A model generated the notes under the pieces. That model saw only the letters and a program-made list of their open reading frames with translations. It searched no databases and was not told where the DNA came from. A program made the translations under genes and the position numbers. Positions 1 through 10,779 of a stretch of DNA of 64,000 nt are shown here, in pieces. The stretch is from Arctopsyche grandis (Eukaryota; Arthropoda; Insecta; Trichoptera; Hydropsychidae). Within the stretch, counting starts at the first letter, position 1; every line of letters starts with the position of its first letter. Where the stretch lies: the NCBI RefSeq assembly GCF_051622035.1, contig NC_135361.1, positions 31,053,205 to 31,117,204 on the forward strand, given 5' to 3'.

Positions 1-687
1 TACGTGTGTCTAGCCATAACCTATGCGATGATATTTCATCGGGCATAACACTAGTAGAATAATAAAAATGAAGTCACTTGCGCGGTCTTATATTGAAAAA
101 TTTATATTTAAACGATAAAAACAATTGAATATTACTTGAAATTTTAAAATGAATATACAAATGGAGGCCATTACAGTATAATATATACATTTCAAATTCG
201 ACTTTGACATGATTTCTGAACTTCATACATAAATGTGCATAAACTTTTCAACTTCTATCAAATTTTTATTGCGGACAAATAGACATACATATTATATATC
301 TTTATATATGTAATACATACATAGGAGATGAATGAATCATAGGGATTTCACACCCTTGAAATATATTATTACCATTACATTACCTCAGACCTCAGTAACT
401 AAAAAAATATCAAAGCCCATTGGTCTACACATGCATTATTAATAAAAAAAGGCTAAGGGGCATCCGCCCCTAGAAATATTAAAATCGGAATTAAACTGCA
501 TGCGACACGGATGTCAATCAGTTTAAACATATGACAAATGTTGAAGCTTTCTGACAATCGTCATGATGTATACAAAAGCTCTTAATGAATACCCACAATT
601 AATATTTAAAAGCTCTAGCTACCCCAAGAGAAGGTAATAAATGCAATCATTTGTCACACTGTTTTTTTTGTCACATTTGTTTAATTT
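1..687. other. AT-rich non-coding stretch with a diverged repeat at its left edge
   Basis: No coding exon is visible. The first ~60 bases resemble 9328-9400: both carry the shared string gatgatatttcatcggg after a tctag-type flank. This marks a diverged dispersed repeat cut by the window edge. The remainder is AT-rich with short TATA-type microsatellite. Confidence 0.4.
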
Positions 688-1383
688 ATTTACTTTATCT
701 ATGTATGTACGTAGTGACAATAGATGGAGTTTTGTGATCATACGAAAATTAGAACTCGAGATTTTGAATGATTCGAACTCAGAATCGATTACTGATCATG
801 TTTTCATGATCTAGAAAAAATGTGTGTGTGTCTGTGTATTTTGGGATTTTTTGAACATCGTTAGTCCTATCGAACTGAAACTTAGTATCGGTTACTAAAA
901 CTCTTATCGATATGACGTAAATTTTTTTCAAATTTTTAAGTTGACCGGAAATGGTACCTCCCGTTATAGGTGTCCTCTTTTTTTAAGATTTTAAATTCAA
1001 TTATCTCCCAAACCGCTAACTGAATCGGACTGAAATTTTTTTACATGTAATAGAAATAATAATCTTTATTACTTTATATATTTTAAATATTTTTATCTGA
1101 ACCGGAAGTAGTACTTTTACTCTAGAGAATCGAGGTTTTTTATGTTTTAATCAGAAGCCTTTTGGTTTATTGAACTGAAATTTCATATATATATAAGTTT
1201 AAGCTTAATACCAAGTTATATATAAAATTTGGTAAGCATCCGTCAACTGGAAGTGGCAGTTCACTCTTGTTCGATTTTGCATCCACTATTTTTCTCGACC
1301 CCTTAAATATGTGTTCTTCACGAAAAAAATCAAGTATAATTTTTGTATCAATGTGATGAAAATTAAAAAAAATCATTAGATTT
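688..1383 (-). repeat. Dispersed ACTTCCGG repeat, inverted copy
   Basis: Read on the minus strand this matches the 3' halves of the elements at 10780-13170, 16940-18270 and 58910-59970. It has the same order of landmarks: modules ending in ACTTCCGGT, a CTCTAGAG box, a (CA)n tract, a tctagatcatgaaaacgtg box and a terminal tctatgtacgtagtaac-type end. No protein is encoded. Confidence 0.75.
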
Positions 1384-1430
1384 TTACCTAGTAAAATGAA
1401 GAGCATACAGCTCTTCATTTTACTAGGTAA
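1384..1430. repeat. Perfect 21-bp hairpin at a repeat boundary
   Basis: Arms 1384-1404 and 1410-1430 are exact inverted repeats around a 5-base loop. The hairpin sits where the inverted ACTTCCGG copy stops matching its relatives. A (CA)n tract follows at about 1477-1500. Confidence 0.75.
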
Positions 1431-2030
1431 ACATTTTTTAAATCTGTATTAAGTATGTATGTAATAAAAATAAAACCACACACACACACACACACACACA
1501 GGAAGACATTGTGATTTAAGAGCTTTGAACCAAATCGATCATCTGAATTTTATTTGATGCAAATTTAAATTCATACAATTCCTCGGGGAACGTGGCCAAA
1601 TGGGGAATATTGATCGTAAAATCGAATTTACGAGCGCAAATATTTCGCAAAATTTTCTATGCAAATCGCTCATTTCCCATATCGTAAATTAGCAATGCAC
1701 TCTGTTCGCATTGTGTGCAGATATATATATATATATATATGTATGGTAAAGTGCAACAATTGAAATTAAACTGTTTCGAAGTAATGCTCAAACTCACCCC
1801 CCCTAAAGTTTATATTATAATTGCATAACAATTGGTCACTCTGACCATTGAATTGGAGTGCGCTCGTGCAACGAAGGCACACAAAATATATAAATTTATT
1901 AGAGCGGTCTCGAATATTAGCCCCAATCGATTTGGTTTTCCCGTACTCGGGTACATATGTATATAACGAGCTCGTTTTTTGGAGATATACATATGCATAT
2001 GCAAAAAGCTACAAATAACGAATTTTTTTT
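1431..2030. other. Non-coding AT-rich stretch
   Basis: Only microsatellites are seen: (CA)n near 1477-1500 and (TA)n near 1721-1740. No exon, RNA gene or recognisable element was found. Confidence 0.4.
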
Positions 2031-2612
2031 TTGTTTCAGAGACGAGATATAACTTTTCTTATAGATCTATGCCTAGTAAACACGAATCTGGTAATAAAAA
2101 ATGTTAATTGGCTCGAGATTCGGAGATACATGTGTTTTTTAAATCGCGCGATTTTTCTGTATCTTGGTGTTTTTCGGTCGATGTCTCAAAATATGTCAAT
2201 TTTCTGTTCAAAATGAATATTGAAATCTATAGTCGGGTATTTTATATTTCATTTTTAGTACTTTTCAGCTTTCAAATCTCTCTAAATAGTAGTCCAGTTT
2301 AAATCAAAAGTCAAAAATACGTATTTTCATTTCGGATTTTTTTCCACTGTTAATACTATTTCATATTGAGTATTTTCTATTGAAAAATGTTTATTAGGAT
2401 AGTGTTCTGGCCACACTATTTTTTGATTTCGTTTAAAAGGGTTAATTGGAAGTGCTAAAAGCCGGTACTAGTATTTACTTGTATTTACACGAATCTGAAT
2501 TGAATTAATAGTGATAATATATTAAATTGTCTTTATATGAGAATTAAATAAAATTTCACTTAGAAAAATCATATTTCGACTATTCTTGTGGATAGTCGAA
2601 ATAAACGAATAT
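2031..2612 (+). repeat. Copy of the TIR transposon seen intact at 57825-58622
   Basis: Base-for-base similarity to 57844-58440 is high over more than 500 bp in the same orientation. It begins inside the left terminal inverted repeat (cagagacgagata) and ends just before the right one, so both ends are missing. It is a truncated, non-coding copy. Confidence 0.7.
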
Positions 2613-2944
2613 GTACTTAAGGTATATGTACTTAAATTGAGGCGCACTAAAATTCACTATTAAGTTTTGCTCGATGAATTGGGAAGAGAAACATCTACAT
2701 ACATACATAGCTTCCACAGTGGAAGAATTCAGTGGCAGGGGTTGTCATTCATACAGTGTTTTCAACTCATGTTTTGTGTTTAATCATTATGTATTATGAT
2801 GATATTTGGTACTTATATGCAAAAGTTTGATTAAAGGTATCACCTTTGGCAACTTGTAGTGACAACATTGGTTTGTATATGTTACAGTGAAATTATAGTT
2901 CAAGTGAAAATATATTTTCACTGACGTTTCAGTGAAATCATAAC

Positions 2945-3075
2945 CAGTTACATTTTCGGGGTTGGTTTTATTAATTTAAGATTGTTAGGGTTGCTATTAT
3001 TTAAGGGTTAGGATAGGTTAGGCTAAGTAAGGGTTGGCCCTATTCACTTAAGATTGGGTTAAATTTATAGAGTTA
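2945..3075 (-). repeat. Dispersed repeat with TTAGG-type telomere-like tract
   Basis: Contains ttagggtt, gggttagg and ataggttagg in a context (gggttggccctattcactta) that is the reverse complement of sequence at 15840-15900 and 38750-38830. The same surroundings at three loci show that a dispersed repeat carries the telomere-like words. It is not a simple interstitial telomere. Confidence 0.6.
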
Positions 3076-3289
3076 AACGTTGTAAATTCATTGTTTGATA
3101 CACTTTCACTGCTTGAATTGGTGGAAATATACTTTTACTAGTGATAATATGGAAATAATGGATAAATAAATAAAAATTTAGACAATTTTTTTTTTGTGTC
3201 AATGTTTTATAAAAATATTAAAATACTGTATGTTTCTGTATTTAATAAATAAATAAATACATATCTTCTTCCATTAGTATAATGTGATT

Positions 3290-4045
3290 GTGTCAGAGAA
3301 ATGTAAATTTTTCTGGATTGTGTGGAATTCGCATGAAGCAAATTACTTTCTAGTGATTGGAAAATTGGAAAAAACATTTCTTCGTTTCCTATATAGAAAA
3401 GAGCATGAGTATTAGCCATATTTCTACCCTACTCTCAGCCTTTTAGGCATACTTGGGTATAAATACCTTGAACTTGGGAGAAACTTCTCATTCATTCGTT
3501 TTGTTCTCCAGCTTCTACGTGGTAGTACTAATGCCCATCGTTGCTGAAACATTTGGGACTTTATGTACCTAATAATTATGCGTGTAATATATTATCATTT
3601 GATGGTTGTACCTCCTGCTCGCACAGTTCTTTATCGGATGGCTCCTATTTCAAGAGCTATCCGACTTTGTAATGAAATCGTTGCTGCTGAACCTGAATGT
3701 GATATTTTCCACCTCAGTGAGGGTAGATTATTTTAACCTATTTAATGTCTGGTAGTCTGCGCTCATCATTATTTTTATAATTGGATGTGATGTATGAGTG
3801 GAATTTTGAAGTTTTGTATTTATGGCTAGTTCTTATATTATGTATATTGGTGCTGGCTGTAGATGCATGACATTATCTACTATGTATTCTGTTTATTTGA
3901 TATTTTACTTAATCTCATATTATTATAATGCTATTGATTTTTATGTGTATGTTTATCTCTCCCTGTTATATTTTCGACCATTGTGGCGCATAAGGGATTC
4001 CTGTGATGCCACAATGGTCCAAACTTAAATAAAATAAAATAAATA
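3290..4045 (+). mobile_element. 5'-truncated LINE, 3' end (copy 1)
   Basis: Homologous to 51240-52208. The plus strand encodes decayed reverse-transcriptase C-terminal sequence (VWNSHEANYFL, then KTFLRFLYRKE) with in-frame stops and frameshifts. The 3' end has a 12-bp hairpin (3976-3987 with 4008-4019, gaccattgtggc) and then an A-rich taaaataaaata tail. Length and truncation are typical of target-primed reverse transcription. Defective. Confidence 0.75.
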
Positions 4046-4214
4046 TTGGTTATATAAAAACCAATGTTCGTTATGTATGTACATATAAATGCAATTTTCA
4101 ATTTAGAATCATAAAATTTGATATAAATGTAATGGTAGTCTAATATATATGATAGTTGATCAAATAGGAAATATTACTATATAATAATAAAAATATATTT
4201 TTTAATTAAAAGCA

Positions 4215-4227
4215 TTTATTATTTATT
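4215..4227 (-). terminator. Poly(A) signals of the STAND gene
   Basis: Two AATAAA hexamers (tttatt on the plus strand, 4215-4220 and 4222-4227) lie about 80 bases downstream of the stop codon. Confidence 0.5.
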
Positions 4228-4303
4228 CAAATTAAAAAAAAATCAAACTATAAATGTTTGGAAAAACTTAACTTTATAAAACGTTGAAAAAAAATTCTTG
4301 ACT

Positions 4304-6992
4304 TTATAGTGGCGTTTCAGAAGTTTTCTCTCCTGATTCACCAGACGCTTCAGTCGATGGTCCAGCAGGCTTTTCTTCTGGTTTTTCTTCTGGTTTTTCT
4401 TTTGGTTTTTCTTCTGGTTCTTTGATAGGATCAGGTATTGGCTCAATCAATTTGAGTTCTTTACTTATATTGCTTTCGCAGGACACGAGTTTCTTTGCTT
4501 CCTCAAACAGCTCCTTGTCCTTTTCGTCAGCCTTCAACTTCAACCTGAACACCTTCCTCACAATTTGATAAATGAATATCTTATCATCGCCCACCAGCTC
4601 CAACATGGAGTACTCGTGTACCACATTAATTAAATCCTTCAAATCTTCTTCATTGTTATCGACAAGCGGCAAAAACGTATCTTTGGGTACGTTGTCGTCT
4701 CCGATAAAGGCCATCAAATAAATCAACTTGACTGCTAAATCACCGTTCTTTTCCTTCCTTTGGATATCTTCTATAGTTGGGTCAAACGTCATCATAATAT
4801 GTCTACTGTACAACACGCGATTCATATTAGACTCTTTATAAGCTAAAACTTTCAATGGTTCCTTCTCGTGTTCTTCCAACATCTGATTCATCGTGAAGCT
4901 GACATCGTGGTCCACATTCCTCATTAACCTGCATCTCCTGTTTATGTACGTGATCATTTGATAGATGACCAAAGGAAAGTAATCGAAGCGTTTGCCGATT
5001 TCTTCTGAGAGTCTAGCTTGCCTCCTATTCAGTCTCAGGTCGACATTCCTTATGATGACTTCTCTGCTTTCCTTTTCAAAGTAAGGACCCAGTCTCATGA
5101 TGTGACCGTTCCCGATCTGATTCCAAGTTCGCTTTCGAGATGTGATTAATATATTTGGCTGGGTGCGTTTGATGAAATCATCAGGCAGATACTTTTCTTG
5201 GTGGCCTTCTATCTTATCGAAGATGAACGGTTCTGCGTCATCAAATACTAAAAGGCATTTCGTTCCATTATAATAGTCTACCACGGCTCTCATGATTTCG
5301 TCGACAGTCTTGGACTTTTCTTGATCTGCAGTGAAAGCACACATGCCATTTCTCGCCAAACCCCGAAATTGCTCTATTATTTTCACAGGATCCTTTCCAT
5401 ATATCCATATTATATTGTCGCCGATAAACCTTCCGTATTGTTTTATGTACATGTTGACTAATTGGCTTTTGCCTATACCTCCTATACCAGTGATGACGAC
5501 TAGTTTGTTTTCTTCAAAGCATTTTCTAATTTCTCTCAACTGATTATCCCTGCCGACGAGATAATGTAATGGTTCCACTGAAGGAAACCAGTTAGTTACA
5601 TTTATCCTCTTCTCCTTGAGAATGTCTCTTATCTCTTGACTGGTTGTGATGTCTTCCTTTGCATCAGACCTCAGCCAGTCACGTAGATGCTTCATCCTAT
5701 CCTTAAAAATTACTTTCTCTATTCCTCTTTCCTTCACTATTTCAAGGTCCGAAGTGCTCATTATCCAAGTGCAATATTTGATTATTTTGTAATCATCAGG
5801 CATGTTAGCGGAGATTAGAAACTCATCGAGGAATTGATCCAACTCCTTGTCGTCGATATGTCCTCTCACTCCCAAGTGTGGAGATTTATTTGTTCCGAAA
5901 TTTTCTTCCAGAATGAACTTCATGTTTGATTTGAATATCTTTTCGAGGTCCAAACTCTCATTCCGTTCTTGCATTTCGATGATTATATAATCACGGAAGG
6001 GCTTGATGTCTATCGGCAGCGGGTTCTCTTTGTGTCTGTTCTGTATGAAGTCTTCTCTAAACTTCGACTTTTCAACATCGATGACATAGTCTTTCAAAAA
6101 CACACTATTCACGTCGTTCTTTACTTCTTTCTTTTCGAACAAGCATTTCACGAGCCTACGAGCCAAGACCCTCTGGAAACAAGCCCTCACTTTGGGCTTG
6201 ATTTTGGACAGCTGTCGTTTATCGATCTTGTAGTTTTGGCTAAAGTCTTTCACGTCGAATACCCAGTCAGCTTTTGGATCTACCTTGAATATCCCTTCCC
6301 AGGAGCTCTCAGACTCAACGCGAGAATTGGTGCACAAGACGTACTCGTTAAAGTCCAAAATTCTCTTCTTCTCCCGATAATCGATGAAACATCTGGCTAA
6401 ACTAAGCATCGTTAGTTGGTTTGTGAATAATGACTCGCTATTAACTGTTTCGTCTTTTTTTGATGTACTCAATTGCATGTTTATGTATCGCTTCTGTTGC
6501 TCACCATTTTCGTTCGTCCTGTATATAAATAAGTCTGTGATTTCACTGTGCATGGAATCTATGCCTGGTCTGACTTCATATCCGTCGTAAACTGCCCTTT
6601 GCAATATAACAAAAACTGCTCTCAGAGGAAACTCCATCTTCACTATTTTATCTCTTTCCTTATCATCAATTTTTCCAATGTATTTGTTGTCCTTTTCGAC
6701 GTATCCGTCTAACGAATTAATGATCATATTCATGTATGAGTCAAAATATCCTGCAATAAAAATAGTAATCAATGAAGTGATTTATTTAATAAAATACTTA
6801 AAATATAATGTGGTTTAAATGCAAAATTAAATTCATATTATAGAAAAAAATACAAAAAAAAAAAAAATAACCAAAGTTTTCTCGTTCTATTTCCTTTCTA
6901 TGTTTATCTCGTCTTTCCCATGGATCTGGAGGATCTGGTATATGTGGATGTTGAAGATTTCTGAAGTCACTGAAATTTAAAATTATCCCCAT
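4304..6992 (-). CDS. NB-ARC/STAND NTPase with uncharacterised N-terminal domain
   Basis: Exons 6992-6872 and 6750-4304 join in phase (G split across a 121-bp intron) to give ~855 residues. NB-ARC motifs in order: Walker A GIGGIGKS (~462-469), Walker B CLLVFDD (~539-545), ILITSR (~574-579), a GLPL-like FPLVI (~632), then a winged-helix-like stretch. This is the ATP switch of STAND proteins (APAF1, plant NLRs, bacterial antiphage STANDs). The tail (~785-855) is Pro/Glu/Lys-rich. Residues ~80-190 hold ITDLFIY and YINMQLSTSKK, which could be the D...QxK face of a PD-(D/E)XK nuclease; this is inference. No CARD, death, TIR, WD40 or clear TPR region is seen. The donor GTTATT is weak. The start is either ATG 6992 or an upstream exon spliced at the good acceptor at 6970. 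The function is unknown; a sensor or immune role would fit the fold only. Stop 4304-4306. Confidence 0.85.
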
Positions 6993-7740
6993 AGATACAT
7001 AGATATAAAATTGAATAAAAACTACAAATTAATATTAATACTAGACAGGAAAGATTATTTTTCCAATGTTTTATCATGGAATTGGTTGAAGAATACTTTC
7101 TTTTCTATTTGATGTACATATACATATATATAAATATACATATGTATGTATGTATGCTTATGCAATGTATATATAATAATTTTGGAAAACTTTTTGAACT
7201 TAATGATCCTCAATCTTTTTTTACTTCTAAGGTAATGGATAAATGAAAAAAAAAAGATCCTTAGCAACCTTTATAATTAAAGGTCATATATTATCAAAGG
7301 TATATTAATAGAGTAAATCAAAGGCAGTTTTTTTTAAAGCAGACCATGTTTTATATTTTTACTACGTATTTTGATTAATGTTGCTATAATTTTCGGAACC
7401 TGGTCTAAAACCAATACATTTTTATTTCTACTTTTTCGCTTCTTCAGCAATCCATTAATTACAAAAATATCTTCTCATCCACACTTCGAAATGCAAAATT
7501 TTCTACAACTAAGAAATAGCGCAATTAAAAACTGTCAGAACGATCATAAAAGAGTACATATAAATATCTTTAAATTTGTAAAAGAAAACTCTTATCGATT
7601 AATTGGTATTATCAATTGATAAACCATGTGAGATATACTAAATATATATCCCAGTAGATATAATAAAAATGCACACACAACCGCTTTAAATGGCGTTCAA
7701 ATAAATTTATAGTATGACCTGGCCATGATGATGTAATGAG
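6993..7740. other. 5' flank of the STAND gene, nothing else recognised
   Basis: AT-rich, with a TATG microsatellite near 7115-7160. It could hold an upstream exon of the STAND gene, but none can be supported. Confidence 0.3.
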
Positions 7741-7884
7741 TAGAGCCCGGAATTTGAAGGGGCTGTTTATTGTTCAAAGATTGTAAATGCATTGTTAAAG
7801 GTTTGCCGAACCTTTTTTACAAAGGATTTACAACAATGGAACAATAGGCGGCACGTTTCCGGCCCCTTCAGATTCCGACCTCTA
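7741..7884 (-). mobile_element. hAT-type foldback MITE, copy a
   Basis: A 144-bp element with termini TAGAGCCCGGAAT and ATTCCGACCTCTA, flanked by GTAATGAG (7733-7740) and GTAACGAG (7885-7892), an 8-bp duplication with one change. The interior is a near-palindrome centred on AAAGGTTTGCCGAACCTTT. The same family occurs at 26596, 26746 and 41436. Confidence 0.88.
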
Positions 7885-7892
7885 GTAACGAG

Positions 7893-8557
7893 GTAACTTG
7901 TTAAGTCACTACGGCAAAGTACGAAAACATGTAAAATAAAATCTAGTATACGGACAACTTATAAAATATAGGACGTTGGTTTAAAAAATTATAGATTAGA
8001 ACATCTTTGTATTTTTCAAAGACTTGAGACCTCACCTCATTAGCATTGTATTCCTCATTGCAAAAGGAAAATGTCTCCTGGAATGTCTAAGCTCACTAGG
8101 TTCACCCATTTTCTTCTAGGTTCTTCTTTTTCTTCTTCTAAATGATCTTCTTCTTCAAAAAACAACCGCTGTAGTCAAATTTCGACGCTACAGTAAGCGA
8201 CTCCAATGTGCTTATCGATTTATAAATTCAATAAGATATAAGCTGATAAGATAAACTATCTATTGCACCATAAGTTGGTAAATTTTCTAGAATGTTATAT
8301 TTATTTTGCTGGCAACATTTTGAATTATCATTATAGGTATAATTTAATTGTTTGAACTTTGCAATAATTGCATGCATATAAAATTATTTGGCCTGTTCTA
8401 TTAGAAATTTTGGAAGGAGGTTGGTATTCAAATAAAATTACTATTTTTTATGTAGTAGGTATTCATATGATATAATCATATATGATATTGCTATTCTGTG
8501 TGTCTGTGAGTAAGACTGTGTGTGTATCTATGTGCGATAACGCTCGTCGTACTATAA
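7893..8557. other. Non-coding AT-rich stretch
   Basis: Contains a CTTCTT-rich tract (8111-8155). No exon or element ends are recognised. Confidence 0.35.
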
Positions 8558-8821
8558 GGGCGAAAACACACACGGCAGGACGTGGTACGTGGTTTTTTTT
8601 TAGATACTTTTAAACGTGCAAAAAAAATGGGCATCCCTTGAATAAATTCATGGGATGCCCAGTACATACCGTCCAAAAAAAAAGACCCCCCCTGGGTGTG
8701 TCCGGTCAAATTATATCCTTGTATTTATCCTTGCTTGACAGTGATCGATAACGGTTTTAAGAAATGTAGGAGAACTTGTCGACGTTCCACATACCACATC
8801 CCGCGCTGTGTGTTTTCACCC
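8558..8821. mobile_element. PIF/Harbinger-like MITE, 264 bp
   Basis: Terminal inverted repeats of ~36 bp (GGGCGAAAACACACA / TGTGTGTTTTCACCC) flanked by TAA on both sides (8555-8557 and 8822-8824). A TWA duplication with GGGC-type ends is the PIF/Harbinger signature. Non-coding. A perfect 12-bp hairpin (gggcatcccttg...catgggatgccc region, 8629-8662) lies in the middle. Relatives are at 46484-46785 and a right end at ~41625-41661. Confidence 0.78.
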
Positions 8822-9198
8822 TAATAGTCGTTTCGATACGACATATGTATGTACGTCACAGCTTAAATACTGCTAACAAAACGTACAAATATAATAACAG
8901 ATCAAGAAAAAACTTCTTTACGTACTGTTTGCTACCAATGTTTCCTCTAGCAATAGAGGAAACATCAGAGCCATCCATTGAAAATTTATTTAATTAATTA
9001 ATTAATTTTTCTATTTGTGTTTTATATTGTGTATACATATGTAGATAGATTTTACTATTTTTTTTTCATATTAAATAAATCAATATATTAAAAAAGTATT
9101 TGAAAAAGTACGACCGCGTGCGGATCGAATACAGGTCCGATACAATTCTTTTATTTTTTTTTTTATTTAATAACTTAATATGTCATAACCAGTCTCCA

Positions 9199-9327
9199 GC
9201 GTTGTGATGCGCCAGCGCCGAAATAAATGGGAACCTTTTTATTTTCTCTCTAGAGAATAAAAAAAAAGGTTAACAATTGAAATTGACAAAAGAAACCCAT
9301 TTTTTTCGGCGCTGGCGCATCACAGCG
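9199..9327. repeat. Foldback element with GC-rich arms
   Basis: The arm gcgttgtgatgcgccagcg is repeated in inverse at the right (cgctggcgcatcacagcgc), with the arms continuing through a CGAAA-AATGGG stretch to a short AT-rich centre. GC-rich tips in AT-rich DNA make it stand out. It is non-coding and MITE-like; no clear target duplication is visible. Confidence 0.65.
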
Positions 9328-9984
9328 CCTATGTCTAGTCATTACCAATACGATGATATTTCATCGGGTACAACACTATAGGTAGTATATTAATAGTAGC
9401 ATACATGTGAAGTGCATAATAAAGAGAGCAGGAACGTTTTGCCTTCCTTCTACAATTACATATGTACTTATGTACATACATACATATAAAAAAAACCACT
9501 GCATATTTCATAAAATGGGCAAATATTTTGACAATTTCATGAATTTGGTATAAAATCAGATATCTACATGTGTACCACTCACGTCTTATTTTATGCGATA
9601 GATGCATTCGATGGGATACCGCATAAAAAAAGACTTGGCTTACGTAGAAAAATTAGGAATGCGTTCCATAATTTTGATTATAGAGTTTGGAATCTCCTTA
9701 CCTAATTATCGCTCGGGTTATTCGGCCCGAATTTGCACAAAACAAGGCCGGTTGGACTTACCTTCTACCTTCTTCAACACTGACACGGACACATGACAAC
9801 GTCTCCTTGCGACAAAACACGGAACACACCGGATATTGTACGTAACGTACCTAAACAACAAAAATAAAAACGGTGCAACATTATGATGATATCGTCCCAA
9901 ATTATTTTTTTTTAGAATTTGCATTAAATATTATATAAACCGCATAACTTCAATTCCGCAAAAGAAGAGACCTGAGTATACATA
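9328..9984. other. Non-coding stretch with diverged repeat
   Basis: The first ~75 bases match the left edge of the window (1-60). The remainder has no recognised feature. Confidence 0.3.
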
Positions 9985-9990
9985 TGTATA

Positions 9991-10350
9991 ACCAACCGCG
10001 TAGACTAATGATTAGCACATACAGGTCACGGGTTCGAGTCCCACTTGAGTCCCGCTGCTGGCCAGACCTTGATGGAAGATGGCAAAATATCATCAGGCCA
10101 CTGGCCATTGTGTCGAATACTCCAGTTTCGATTTTTGCATCGCTTCGTGTACGATCGCTGTAAAACATGTCGAAATAAAGGTTATGTTTTCGCGCCGTTA
10201 TCATTTAACATGCGAAGTTTGGCCGAAAGTCGGCGAATGACCAACCTGTTCGCCACGCACGATTATCGATTAATTAAAGCATGTCCCGAGGTTTTAAACT
10301 ATTTATATATCGAAATATATTGATTTTATCACAATATTCTTCACTCATAC
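9991..10350 (+). mobile_element. tRNA-derived SINE head plus dispersed body
   Basis: The tRNA-like head has an A-box-like gactaatgattagcac and a B box GGTTCGAGTCC at 10030-10040, then ctgctggccagacc. The ~275-bp body from 10076 recurs at 18622-18900 (aggccactggccattgtgt, aacatgtcga, ttcgcgccgttatca). It is not a functional tRNA because no cloverleaf closes. Confidence 0.7.
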
Positions 10351-10735
10351 ACCAACCAGTAACGTAGACGAGTGGTTAGCATATATACATTCAAATGTAG
10401 TGGTCACGCGTTCGAGTCCCACTGGTTGCTGCTGGCCGGACCTTGGTTTGTGACTCCAGGTCGATCGTTTTTTATCAGAGTTTGCCAATTTTTTTAGTTT
10501 TTCATTGAAATGGTTCTTGTAAAATTGAAGTCGCCTTCCTATCTCTCTTGCTAATCTTAAGTTATTCAGCGTCTTGAGATTCACCAATTTGATTATAAAA
10601 TTCTGCACAAATTTCTACATAGATGTCACTGTGGATGTTTGTATGAATTCGCATAGCATAAAATGCTTATGTATATTGATTGTATTGATTGATAGCTAAA
10701 ATATATATAAATAAATAAATAGATCTGTAAAGGCG
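10351..10735 (+). mobile_element. tRNA-derived SINE
   Basis: Begins with caaccagtaacgtagacg, A-box agtggttagc at 10371-10380, and B box GCGTTCGAGTCCC at 10408-10420, followed by a SINE body with atcagagtttgccaattttt. It ends in an ataaataaata tail near 10735. The body motif is shared with the SINEs at 26085 and 46256. Confidence 0.78.
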
Positions 10736-10779
10736 AGTGTTCATGCTATATTAAATAAAAAAATTCGGGTGTGACCAAC

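Noticed and set aside
5969-6400. 143-codon plus-strand frame opposite the STAND gene
   Set aside because: Antisense shadow of the NB-ARC coding exon; no domain and no splice support.
10030-10420. tRNA genes suggested by A and B boxes
   Set aside because: The boxes belong to SINE heads. No acceptor stem or anticodon arm closes and the SINE body follows directly.
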